NCBI GenBank assembly: GCA_900491605.1
Contig: UESW01005013.1
Coordinates: 364,353-428,352 of the forward strand
From: Calamus simplicifolius
Taxonomy: Eukaryota > Streptophyta > Magnoliopsida > Arecales > Arecaceae
Length of the DNA stretch: 64,000 nt
Direction of reading: 5' to 3'
Part shown: positions 9,291 to 19,904 of the stretch, piece after piece
How the letters are laid out: every line of letters begins with the position of its first letter
Position numbering within the stretch: position 1 is the stretch's first letter
Translations under genes and position numbers: made by a program
Notes under the pieces: model-generated
Told to the model about the DNA's origin: nothing
Database searches by the model: none
What the model saw: the letters and a program-made list of their open reading frames with translations, nothing else

Positions 9291-12200
9291 CGATCGGTCT
9301 GAGATCGGTCGTGGCCAATCGGAATCAGGGCTTGGATTGATCGCAACCATCGGATCGTCAGCGATCGGATCGATCGCAGCGGTCTGAGATCAGTCGTGGC
9401 CGATCGGGATCAGGGCTGGGATCGATGGCAACCATCGGATCGATGCCGATCGGTCCGATCGCCACGGTCCGAGATCGACCGTGGACGATCGGGATCAGGG
9501 CTTGGATCGATCGCAACCGTTGGATCATCGCCGATTGGACCGATCGCCACGGTCCGAGATCGGTCGTGGCCGATCAGGATCACGGCTTGGATCGATCACA
9601 ACCATCGGATCGTCGGCGATCAGACCGATCGCCACGGTCCGAGATCGGTCGTGACCGATCGGGATCAGGGCTTGGATCGATCGTAACCGTTGGATCGTCG
9701 GCGATCAGACCGATCGCCACGGTCCGAGATCGATCGTGGCCGATCGGGATCAGGGCTTGGATCGATCGCAACCGTCGGATCGTCAGCGATCTCGGACCGA
9801 TCGCAATGGTCCGGGATCGGTCATGGCCGATCAGGATAAGGGCTTGGATCGATCGCAACCATCGGATCGTCGCCGATCGGACCGATCGCCACGGTCCGAG
9901 ATCGGTCGTGGCCGATCGGGATCACAGCTTCGATCGATCGCAACCGTCGGATCATCGCCGATCTTGGACTGATTGCAACGGTCCAGGATCGGTCGTGGCC
10001 AATCGGGATCACGGCTTGGATCGATCGCAATTGTCAGATCGTCGCCTATCAGATCGATCGCGATGGTCCGAGATCGTTCATCGCCGACCGGGATCGATCA
10101 GGGCTTGGATCGATCGCAACTATCAGATTGTCGATGATTGGACCGATCGCCACAGTCCAAGATCGGTCGTGGCCGATCGGGATTAGTGCTTGGATCGATC
10201 GCAACCATCGGATCGTCACCGATCGGACCGATCGCCACGGTCCGAGATCGATCGTAGCCGATCGAGATCAGGGCTTGGATCGATTGCAACCGTCGGATCA
10301 ACGCCGATCGGTCCGATCGCCACGGTCCGAGATCGATCGTGGATGATCGGGATCAGGGCTTGGATCGATCGCAACCGTCGGATCGTCGCCGATTGGACCG
10401 ATCGCCACGGTCCGAGATCGGTCGTGGCCGATTGGGATCATGGCTTGGATCGATCGCAACCGTTGGATCATCGGCCATCGGACCGATCGCCACGGTCCGA
10501 GATCGGTCGTGACCGATCGGGATCAGGGCTTGGATCGATCACAACAGTTGGATCGTCAGTGATCTCGGACCGATCGCAATGGTTCGGGATCAGTCATGGC
10601 CGATCGGGATCATGGCTTGGATCGATCGCAACCGTCGGATCATCGACGATCGGACCGATCGCCATGGTCCGAGATCGACCGTGGCCGATCGGGATCAGGG
10701 CTTGGATCGATCGCATCCGTCGGATCGTCAGTGATCTCGGACCGATCGCAATGGTCCAGGATCGGTTGTGGCCAATCAGGATCAGGGCTTGGATCGATTG
10801 CAACCGTCAGATCGTCGCCGATCGGACCGATCGCCACGGTTCGAGATCGGTCGTGGCCGATCGGGATCATGGCTTTGATCGATTGCAACCGTTGGATCGT
10901 CGCCGATCTCGGACGGATTGCAACGGTCCGAGATCGGTCGTGGCCGATCGGGATCACGACTTGGATCGATCGCAACCATCGGATCATCGCCTTTCGGATC
11001 GATCGCGACGGTCCGAGATCGTTCATCGCCGACCAGGATCGATCAGGGCTTGGATCAATCGCAACCGTCGGATCATCGCCGATTGGACCGATCGCCATGG
11101 TCCGAGATCGATCATGACCGATCGGGATCACGGCTTCGATCGATCGCAACCGTCAGATCGTCGGCGATCTTGGATGGATTGCGACGGTCCGAGATCGGTT
11201 GTGGCCGATCGGGATCATGGCTTGGATCGATCGTAACCGTCAGATCGTTGCCTATTGGATCGATCGCGATGGTCCGAGATCATTCATCGCCGACCGGGAT
11301 CGATCAGGACTTCGATCAATCGCAACCGTCGGATTGTCGGTGATCGGACCGATCGCCACGGTCCGAGATCGGTCGTGGCCGATCGGGATCAGGGCTTGGA
11401 TCGATCGCAATCGTCGGATCATCGCCGATCGGACCGATCGCCATGGTCCGAGATCGGTCGTGGCCGATCGGGATTAGGGCTGGGATTGATGGCAACCATC
11501 AGATCGATGCCGATCAGTCCGATCGCCACGGTCCAAGATCGGTCATGGACGATCGGGATCAGGGCTTGGATCGATCGCAACCGTCGGATCGTCGCCGATT
11601 GGACCGATCGCCATGGTCCGAGATCGGTCGTGTCCGATCGGGATCACGGCTTGGATTGATTGCAACCATCGGATCGTCGGTGATCGGACGGATCGCCACG
11701 GTCTGAGATCGGTCGTGGCCGATCGGGATCAGGTCTTGGATCGATTGCAACCGTCAGATCGTCAGCGATCTCGGACCAATCGCAACGGTCCGAGATCGAT
11801 CGTGGCCGATCGAGATCAGGGCTTGGATCTATCGCAACCATCAGATCATTGGCGAATGGACAGATCGCCACGGTCCGAGATCAGTCGTTGCCGATCGGGA
11901 TCTTGACTTGGATCGATAGCAATCGTCGAATCATCGGCGATCGGATCGATCGCCACAGTCCGAGATCGGTCGTGGCCGATCGGGATCAGGGCTTGGATTG
12001 ATCGCAACCATCGGATCGTCAACGATCTCGGACCGATCGCAATGGTCCAGGATCGGTCGTGGCCGATCGGGATCAGGGCTTGGATCTTTCGCAACCGTCG
12101 GATCGTCGGCGATCGGACCAATCGCCACGGTCCAAGATCGGTCATGGCCGATCGGGATCACGGCTTGGATCGATCACAACCGTCGGATCGTCGGTGATCA

Positions 12201-12731
12201 GACCGATCACCACTGTCCGAGATCGATCATGGCCGATCGGGATCAAGGCTTGGATCGATCACAACCATCGGATCGTCAGCGATCTCGGACCGATCGCAAT
12301 GGTCCAGGATCGGTCGTGGCCGATCGGGATCAGGGCTTGGATCTATCGCAACGATCGGATCGTCGGCGATCGGACCGATCGCCACGGTCCAAGATCGATC
12401 GTGGCCGATCGGGATCAGGGCTTGGATCGATCGCAACCGTCGAATCGTTAGCGATCTCGGACCAATCGCAACGGTCCGGGATCGATCGTGGCCAATCAGG
12501 ATCAAGGCTTGGATCAATCGGAACCGTCGGATCATCACCGATCGGACCGATTGCCACGGTCCGAGATCGGTCATGGTCGATCAGGATCACGGCTTCGATC
12601 GATCACAACCGTCGGATCGTCGCCGATCTCGGATGGATTGCAACGGTCCGAGATCGGTCATGGCAGATCGGGATCACGGCTTGGATCGATCGCAACCATC
12701 GGATCGTCGCCGATTGGTCCGATCGATCGAT
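9291..12731. repeat. Satellite-like array of about 40 units of 85 bp, CpG- and GATC-rich
   Basis: Successive copies of ggtccgagat at 9551, 9636 and 9721 are 85 bp apart. Some variant units are 87 bp and a few are longer. Each unit holds many GATC and CGATCG sites, unlike the AT-rich flanks. Because 85 is not a multiple of three, one open frame reads all three frames in turn, giving long Asp/Arg/Ser-rich peptides on both strands. I treat these as repeat artefacts. Unit variants recur at multi-unit distances, so blocks of units were also duplicated. Confidence 0.95.
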
Positions 12732-13820
12732 GCAATTTCCAAGAAAATAAAAATAATTTTCCAGATAAAACTATTTTTAATATTGCGATGCATTTATTGC
12801 ATCGCAATATTTTTAAGAAAAATAATAGTAATAAAAAATTAAAAAAAACATTGCGACGCAATATGTGCATCACAATTATTTTCAGAAAATATAATTTTTA
12901 TCAGTTATAATTGTTAAAAAAATATTGTGACGCATTAGTGACGCATTTTCCTAAAAAATAATTTTTTCGAAGAAAACAATTTTAATATTGCGATGCATGT
13001 ATTGCGTCGCAATGTTTTTTAGAAAAGTAAATGTAATTAAAAAATTTTAAAAAAAACATTGCGATGCATTATTGGCATCGCAATTATTTTCAGAAAATAT
13101 AAATTTTATCAGTTATAAATATTTAAAAAATATTGCAACGCATTTGCGATGTAATTTCCTAGAAATAAAAATAATTTTTCTAGAGAAAATAATTTTTAAT
13201 ATTGCGACGCATTTATTGTGTCGTAATGTTTTTAAGAAAAATAAATGTAATAAAAAAATAAAAAAATATTGCGATGCAATATACGCATCGCAATTATTTT
13301 CAGAAAATATAAATTTTATCAGTTATAAATATTTAAAAAATATTACGACGCATTTGCGATGTAATTTTCTAGAAATAAAAATTATTTTCTGAGAGAAAAT
13401 AATTTTTAATATTGCAACGCACTTATTGCGTTGCAATGTTTTTAAGAAAAATAAATGTAATAAAAAAATTAAAAAATATTACGACGCAATATATGCATCG
13501 CAATTATTTTCAGAAAATATAATTTTTTATAAATATTTAAAAATATTGCGACGCATTTGCGATGCAATTTCCTAGAAAATAAAATTATTTTTCAAGAGAA
13601 AACAATTTTTAATATTGCGACGCATTTATTGTGTCGCAATGTTTTTAAGAAAAATAAGTGTAATAAAAAATTAAAAAAATATTGCGACGGAATATATGCA
13701 TCGTAATTATTTTTCAGAAAATATAATTTTTATCAGTTATAAATATTTAAAAAATATTGCGACGCATTTGCGACGTAATTTTCTAGAAAATAAAAATTAT
13801 TTTTCCGCCAGACATTGGCG
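12732..13820. repeat. About five AT-rich 207-bp repeats with inverted GCGACGCA/TGCGTCGC pairs
   Basis: Units begin near 12783, 12989, 13199, 13412 and 13614. Each pairs ATTGCGACGCA with TGCGTCGCAAT across a short AT loop. Variants are often changed on both arms (for example GATGCA with TGCATC, and CAACGC with GCGTTG). They resemble the left subterminal units in motif but not in length. Confidence 0.85.
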
Positions 13821-13996
13821 CCAAGTTAGCGACTCATTAGCTCGCTAAGTTTTACATAAAAAAAATAAAAAAGCCAAAGTAGCGATAGATTAGCAATGCA
13901 TTGTTGCGTCGCTAATCCATAATAATAATAAAAAATAGCGAGTGATTAGCTATGCATATATTGCATCGCTAATCACCACTATTTAAGGCTTGGTCG
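13821..13996 (+). promoter_or_regulatory. Hairpins followed by a TATTTAA element, possible CACTA internal promoter
   Basis: Two inverted repeats built on GATTAGC / GCTAATC lie at about 13890-13975. ACTATTTAAGGC follows at 13978, just upstream of the GC-rich block and the gene remnants on the same strand. The promoter role is an inference from position. Confidence 0.4.
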
Positions 13997-14586
13997 GGCC
14001 GCCCCCCCCCCGCTTCCCTTCTCTTCTTCTTCCTATTCCTACCCTAGCCGCCGCCATCCGTTCACTCCTCTGGCTGCCCCCGTCCTCTCCCCCAGCGGAA
14101 GCTCCCCCCACTCCGGCGGTGTCCCCTCGCCACTGTGGCCAGGCCACCAAATTTTTTTTTTTGACAATTTGGGGGGGTTTTCCCCACCCCCCCTTCGTCT
14201 TCTACGGCCACAGCCGCTGCCGTGGCCAGCCGTGGCCTGGCCACGGTGGCCAGGCTACCGAAAAAAATATTAATGGGGGGGTTTTCCCCACCCCCCCTCC
14301 CGTTCGTCTTCTCCGACCACGGCCGCTGCCGTGGCCTGGCCACGGTGGCCAGGCCAAAAAAAAAATTTACAGTTTGGGGGGGTTTTTCCCACCCCCCTTC
14401 GTCTTCTCCGGCCACGGCCGTAGCCGTGGCCGTCTTCTCCGGCCATGGCCGCTGCCATGGCCGGCCGTGGCCTGGCCACGGTGGCCAGCCCACCGGAAAA
14501 AAAAATAGTTATGGGGGAACCCCCCTCCCGTTCGTCTTCTCCGGCCACGGTGGCCAGACCAAAAAAAAAAAATAAAAAATAAAAAA
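13997..14586. repeat. GC-rich imperfect repeats with G- and C-runs
   Basis: At least four imperfect copies, 95-133 bp apart, each combine GGGGGG TTTT CCCC, the tag TTCGTCTTCT (near 14194, 14303, 14398, 14531) and palindromic CGTGGCC / GGCCACG stretches. Open frames on both strands are Pro/Gly-rich and not credible as genes. It could be an expanded transcript leader. Confidence 0.75.
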
Positions 14587-15111
14587 ATAACAACTAGGGG
14601 GCTTTTCCCCACCCCGGCCCCTTCAATTTAAAAAAAATTAATACTCATAAAAAAATTAACAAAAATAGATTCTATCATATTTTATTATTTTTTAAAATAT
14701 TTTCAAATAATTTGATGACAATATAAAAAAAATAAATATATTTTTAAAACATGGGCAACTTAATTTTTTTTTTAAAAAAGTAACAGCTAGGGGGGTTTTC
14801 CCCACCCCTCGGCCCCTTCAAAAATTTTTTTTTTAACACTCATGAAGAAAAATTAACAAAAAATGTAGATTCTATTATATTTTATTGTTATTAAAAATAT
14901 TTTCAAATAATTTGATGACAAATATTAAAAAATGTGACTACTAATCTAATTTTTTATTAGATTAGTTATAAATTAATTAATTTATATCATTAGTCGGAGC
15001 TCTTTGGATAGACTGATTTAGCTCATCAATCATGACTCTTTTTAAATCAACTGATTAAACTCATAAATTGTAGCTATTTAGGTCAATTAATTTTCATTAA
15101 ATGTCTATCGC
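14587..15111. repeat. Two ~195-bp AT-rich repeats, then non-coding spacer
   Basis: Copies start at about 14587 and 14781. Each begins AACA(A/G)CTAGGGGG and passes through a run of C's into poly-T/poly-A sequence. After about 14940 I see only AT-rich sequence up to the DUF4216 remnant. Confidence 0.7.
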
Positions 15112-15794
15112 AATGGCCATTGAATTCCGTAACAACCTCTACTGGCTATTTTGTTAATGGGTACAAATTTCAGATTGAACGATTAGCAGCTTCAAGAGGC
15201 ACGCAGAACTGGGGTGTGTGTATTAAAGAAGAAAGTATTGGAGCAAATATGTAGGATTATTACGGAAAGTTAGTAGAGGTGGTTGAAGTTGAATATCCCG
15301 GTTGGCCTATGAAACAAACCGTATTGTTTCATTGCGATTGGTTCGATCTGACAGTTCCTGTGGGCAAAAGGGTTCATAACGACTACAATTTGGTTGAAGT
15401 GAACCATCGACGAAGATTATAGAAATATGACCCATTCATCTTTGCATCCCAAGCTCAGCAAGTGTTTTACTGTGGATATCCAAGTTTGCGCAACGACAAG
15501 CGAGATTGGTGGGTTATTTCTAAAATCATCCCACGTTCAACAATCTTATTAGAGGAGAGTTCATCAAGTCAATCAGCCGAGTGCCCTGCATTTCAAGAGG
15601 ATGAGATGGAAATGCATGCAATTGAGGATGACACAAGGGCTCCTGAAACATCACTTAGAGATCCAAATGGTGATGTCCAAGAAATTGCGGATGCAAATGT
15701 TCGGTTTCCTTCCGATGATAATGAAACTGAATCACAGTCCGATACGGCATCAGATGTTGAACCAATATTTCATGAAACAAATGACACCGATTAA
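15112..15794 (+). pseudogene. CACTA TnpD-type transposase remnant: C-terminal DUF4216 region only
   Basis: The translation gives GYKFQIERLAASRGTQNWGV, then after a stop near 15252, DYYGKLVEVVEVEYPG and LFHCDWFDLT. After another stop near 15419 come FIFASQAQQVFYCGYPSLR and WWVISKIIPR. This is the DUF4216 domain that sits C-terminal in plant CACTA TNP2-type transposases. An acidic tail ends at the TAA at 15792. The catalytic Transposase_21 region that should precede it is missing, so the protein could not cut DNA. From 15462 to 15794 the frame is open. Confidence 0.85.
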
Positions 15795-15897
15795 ATATAG
15801 AGGTTTTTTTAAATTCAACTTTATTTTATAAGTGGTAAATTTTTACATAGTCAATCATTAATCATAATTTAATTGCATGAATCTTTAATATTTTCAG

Positions 15898-17400
15898 TAT
15901 GACGGGCAGAGGTAGATCTCCGACGACATACGGAGTGAGCAGGGACGTAGCTCTGCTGCATCAGATCACATGAGCTTTGGAGATGGAGAGTTCGGATCTC
16001 CACACATCGCACAGCCTTCGATCTCTCCAGCAGTCGGCGGTGATCCTGCATTGGTATTACCATCCAGCCGATGGCACATACCTCCGAGAGTTCTTCCACC
16101 ATCGGCTGCACCGTACTTTGACTTGATGCTCATGGGCTGTAAGTATATGCTAATTAAAAATATATGTTTATGTTTTTAAGTCAATTACATATAAATATGC
16201 ATTTTTTTAACAGATTTATTGAGCAGCATCATGTATCAAGCCACATCAGCGCCGTATTTCAGAGGCATGCAGATACCAGTGGCTACGATTGGCGCCACAT
16301 ATCTCCTGCCACGAGCGAGTTTTATTTTTCTGAGTTTCAGGTAAACTTATTAAATACAATTTATCACTGATATAAAATTTCTTAATCTTAATAAATTCTG
16401 AAACTAACTGTTTATTTTAATGTAGAAAAAGTTTACGTGGGACCCTGTCAGCCATGATGCCATTAGGGCAGCATGGGAGGCTCTTACGGGACGCCAATAC
16501 TCCGACATGCTTCATCGTTGGAGGTCATCGGGTCAGCATCCTACACATGTGCCAGAGGGTATTGGCACGAGTGGCAGCAGGCCTAGCAGTCCGATGGCTG
16601 GCGCAGGAGGTCCGCATCAGCCAGCACGAACTGCCGATCCAAGAAGGGTGGTCCTAGCACGGGTCTCTCCCGCCATACTTCGGGCTCCATTTCGATTCAG
16701 GAGCACAGACGTCGTATGGTAAGAAAACATAAATAATTTAATTACTAATTTAGTTATTTATAAATATTTGTATTAATATCAATTTTTTTATTGTTATAGT
16801 CTGAGCAGGAGGGCGGAGATCCTGGTGAGTTTCGTCTATTCAGGGCGACACACACCAGGAGGACGGTTCCTGGGTCGACACGCAATCACGGGAGGTTGCG
16901 GTAAGAAATTAGCTTTATGTAGTATCTGTTTAATTTCTAAAATTTTATTTTGAAAAATTTATTAACTCATTTATTGTTGATTTTATAATTCAAAGACATG
17001 AGTCGAGGAGCTTCGCTCCCAGGCATCGCAGGTCGACTCCACTGATGGGGAGACGCCCGTCGAACTCTCAGCAGAGGAGAGTCGGCGTGTATTTTTGGAG
17101 GCTGTTGGTGCCCAGCTGCGAGACCGCAGGGTCTATAGTCTGGGCACTAGAGCTTCTGCATATTTTCCCCATCAGGCCTCTAGCTCACGATTTTCTGGTG
17201 ATATTCCTGCCGAGCGTTTAGATGACATTCGGAGATATATTGCGGAGGAGGTTCGGCAGGACATTCGTCAGGAGGTTCGGCAGGAGGTCGAGCACGAGTT
17301 CGAGCAGCGTATGTGAGGCTGGGATCAGGAGCTTGCAGACGTGCGAGATCAGATGCGTCATTTGCAGGATATGGTTAGCCGCTTGTCGCAGGGTCTCTAG
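15898..17400 (+). pseudogene. CACTA TnpA-like gene remnant (plant transposase, Ptta/En/Spm type) with introns
   Basis: Four exon-like pieces separated by GT-AG introns are visible. The first follows TTTTCAG at 15897. The second ends SEFYFSEFQ before GTAAAC near 16341. The third resumes after ATGTAG near 16428 with KKFTWDPVSHDAIRAAW and YSDMLHRW, as in the Transposase_24 family. A further piece holds EFRLFRATHTRR, ending before GTAAGA near 16901. The last exon includes VFLEAVGAQLRDRRVY and an Arg/Glu/Gln-rich coiled coil, with the stop at 17398-17400. TnpA-type proteins bind subterminal repeats. Stops near 15914 and 17315 make this copy doubtful. Confidence 0.75.
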
Positions 17401-18170
17401 CCTCCACGTGATCGCTCAGATTCTTGATGTATTTTTTTTTCTTTTTATATGTTGCACATGAAAACTTTAAAATTTTAATATATGAATTTTTAAAAATTGA
17501 ATGATTATTGTTTGGATCAATATGAGTGAAGAATGTTTCTATCAATATTTAAATGTAACGAAATTGTATTAACCGTTTTAATTTTTAATTTTTTATATTT
17601 TTTTAAAAAATTTAATTAGCGATGCATTAGCGACTGAAATTGCATCACTAATATTTTCAAAATATTATTATTAAATATTACGATGCAATGACTTGGCATC
17701 GCAATAATTTAAAAAAAAATTTAATAGCGACGCATTAGCGACTCAAATTGCGTCGCTATTATATCTAAAATATTATTACTAAATATTGCGACGCAATGAC
17801 CTTGCGTCGCAATATTTTAAAAAAAAAAATTTTTGCGACGCATTAGCGACTCAAATTGCATCGCTATTATATCAAAAATATTATTATTAAATATTGTGAT
17901 GCAACTAAATGCATCGCAATATTGCGATGCAATTGAATGCGTCGCAATATTTAATAATAATTTTAAATATTAAAAAATAATTTTAAATTTAGCGACGCAT
18001 TTGGATGCGTCGCAGAGAGTTGCAATATTGCGATGCAATTGCGACAAATGGAGATTGCGATGGATATCTGAGCGATGCCGTCATTGCATCGCTATTGCGT
18101 CGCAATAGCATGTTTAGCGATGCAATTGCGACGCATTTGGGCGTCGCAATATTTTTTTCCCCTTGTAGTG
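17401..18170. repeat. AT-rich spacer, right subterminal repeats and TIR
   Basis: From about 17618, units of about 108 bp begin AGCGA(C/T)GCATTAGCGACT (near 17619, 17724, 17836) and carry inverted GCGACGCA/TGCGTCGC pairs. The end, CCCCTTGTAGTG, mirrors the left terminus. Confidence 0.85.
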
Positions 18171-18173
18171 TCT

Positions 18174-18525
18174 GCGAGTGGAGAGCTACTCGGAGGAGGC
18201 TAACGATGAGCAGCTCCGCACCAATCTCGACCTGGAGGAAGAAATCAGAGAGAAAGCTCGAATCAGGATAGCTGCATATCAGCAAAGAGTGGCCCGCTAT
18301 CATGCATCCAGAGTCAAAGGGAAATCCTTCTCACCCGGCGATCTCGTCCTTCGGAAGGCATCTATCTCCAAACCACTAGAACAAGGAAAGTTGTCTTCGA
18401 ACTGGGAAGGCCCCTATCAAGTGGCGGAAGTCATCGGACCTGGCACCTACAAGCTTCAGGATCTGAGCGAAAAATCTATTCCCCGGACATGGAACTCGGA
18501 CAATCTCCGTATATACCACCAGTAG
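18174..18525 (+). pseudogene. Integrase C-terminal part of the gypsy element, downstream of the CACTA insertion
   Basis: This continues the integrase cut at 8256. The frame is open to the TAG at 18523. It includes RIAAYQQRVARYHASRVKG, the FSPGDLVLRKA block near 18330, and NWEGPYQVAEVIGPGTYKL followed by WNSDNLRIYHQ. These are the C-terminal DNA-binding segment and end of Ty3/gypsy integrases. The N-terminal residues join the upstream fragment in frame when the insertion is removed. This part carries no stop, unlike the decayed upstream pol. Confidence 0.92.
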
Positions 18526-18774
18526 GGTATGCTTTCTATAGACTCGCCCTATTTAAAGCATTAGCAACCTGTCTCTATTATTCATGGCTCTATCGCTGCA
18601 ATCATTTATTCTGCCGAAAAGCCACAATGAAAAATGGATGTTACTTACCCATTCTCGGCATGACCGAGCTATCTCCTGGAGTAGCATTATCTCCGCACCA
18701 TGGCTGGGCCAAGTCCTATTCGACAAAGACTCAGTATGGTCAGACACCCCCAGTGCAGCTAGGGGCCAAGTGAT

Positions 18775-19376
18775 CTCCAAAACTTCATCCGGATTCGGGC
18801 AGCTTACAAGCCCTGGCCGGACTGAAGGGCAAAGAAAACTCCATCCGGATTCGAGCAGCTTACAAGCCCTGGCTAGACCAAAGAATAAAGAAAACTTCAT
18901 CCGGATTCGGATAGCTTACAAGCTTCGGCCGGACTGAAGGGTGAAGAAAACTCCATCCAGATTCGGGCAGCTTACAAGCCCCGGCCGAACCAAAGAACGA
19001 AGAAAACTCCATCTGGATTCGGGCAGCTTACAAGCCCCAGCCGGACCAAAGAACGAAGAAAACTCCATCCAGATTCGGGCATCTTACAAGCCCCGGTCGG
19101 ACTGAAGGGCGAAGAAAACTTCATCCGGATTTGGGCAGCTTACAAGCCCCGGTTGGACCAAAGAACGAAGAAAACTCCATCTGGATTCGGGCAGCTTACA
19201 AGCCTCGGCCGGACCAGAGAACGAAGAAAACTTCATCCGGATTCGAGCAGCTTACAAGCCCCGATTGGACTAAAGAACAAAGAGACTTCGTTTAGATTCG
19301 TGTAGCTTACAAGCCCCGACCGGACCGAAGAGCGAAGAAAACTTCGACCGGATTCGGGCAGCTTACAAGGCTCGAC
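18775..19376. repeat. Eleven 56-bp tandem repeats in the gypsy 3' region
   Basis: Copies of the motif AGCTTACAAG recur about every 56 bp from 18799 to 19361. Each unit combines GAAGAAAACT, CATCCGGATTCGG and GCTTACAAGCCCCGG. The 250 bp between the integrase stop and the array hold nothing recognised. Confidence 0.88.
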
Positions 19377-19676
19377 CGGCATCGAAAAGTAAAAGCCTCG
19401 GCCAAAGCCGAAGTGCGTTACTTATTGAAAGCCTCGGCCAAAGCCGAAGTGCGTCACTTATCACAAATCTAGGCCAAGACCGAGTGATAAGAACAAACAT
19501 TTTGGAAATAACAGAAAACACAAAAGTTGTAAAAAATCCTCTTTTTCATTCATCACAAAAAGGGCAAAAAAGAAAGAAAATATACATGAGCCCTCACTGG
19601 GGCTTATCATCTTCTCCGAGAGCCGCCGAGCCCTCCCCACGCCAAGCTGACTCGGCGATCTATCGTCGAAGGGATG

Positions 19677-19904
19677 CTACTTCCCCTCTAGCCGGCTGTT
19701 GGCACGACGAAGGAGATCGACTTCCCTCATAGAAATGGCCAGATATTGTTCGGCTTCCCTCTGAAGCCGCTCACGATCCGTGAACATTGACGCCAGGACC
19801 TCCCCATCAACTGTTACCATAACATAGCATCCCTGGGACCCCCCACGGCCATTAGCGCCGCCGCCTGGCACCTCAGTCGATCGCCCCACACCTCCAGAAG
19901 TCAT
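19677..19904 (-). CDS. Small antisense ORF inside the gypsy element, unknown function
   Basis: A 75-codon frame on the - strand starts at 19904 (MTSGGVGRSTEV) and ends at the TAG at 19677. The second half is rich in Leu, Glu and Arg (DRERLQREAEQYLAISMREV) and could form a coiled coil. The first half is Gly-rich. I do not recognise it. It lies on the same strand as the larger antisense gene, so it may be an exon or separate small gene of the element. It may also be chance. Confidence 0.3.
   Translation of the reverse strand: MTSGGVGRSTEVPGGGANGRGGSQGCYVMVTVDGEVLASMFTDRERLQREAEQYLAISMREVDLLRRANSRLEGK

Larger units (their letters stand above)
8257..18170 (+). mobile_element. CACTA (En/Spm-type) DNA transposon, 9,914 bp, defective
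   Basis: The left end reads CACTACAAGAAAA. The right end is its inverse, ...CCCCTTGTAGTG. The 3-bp duplication TCT flanks it at 8254-8256 and 18171-18173. With the element and one TCT removed, the integrase frame runs straight through. Inside are subterminal repeats, a 3.4-kb array of 85-bp units, 207-bp repeats, a GC-rich block, a DUF4216 remnant and a TnpA-like remnant. No catalytic transposase domain is seen, so the copy appears non-autonomous. Confidence 0.95.

Noticed and set aside
9396..12910. Long Asp/Arg/Ser-rich open frames on both strands (up to about 350 codons)
   Set aside because: They arise because the 85-bp unit lacks stops in most frames. The peptide simply repeats with the DNA unit on both strands.
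13990..14612. Open frames on both strands in the GC-rich block
   Set aside because: Low-complexity Pro/Gly peptides from repeated G- and C-runs; no domain.
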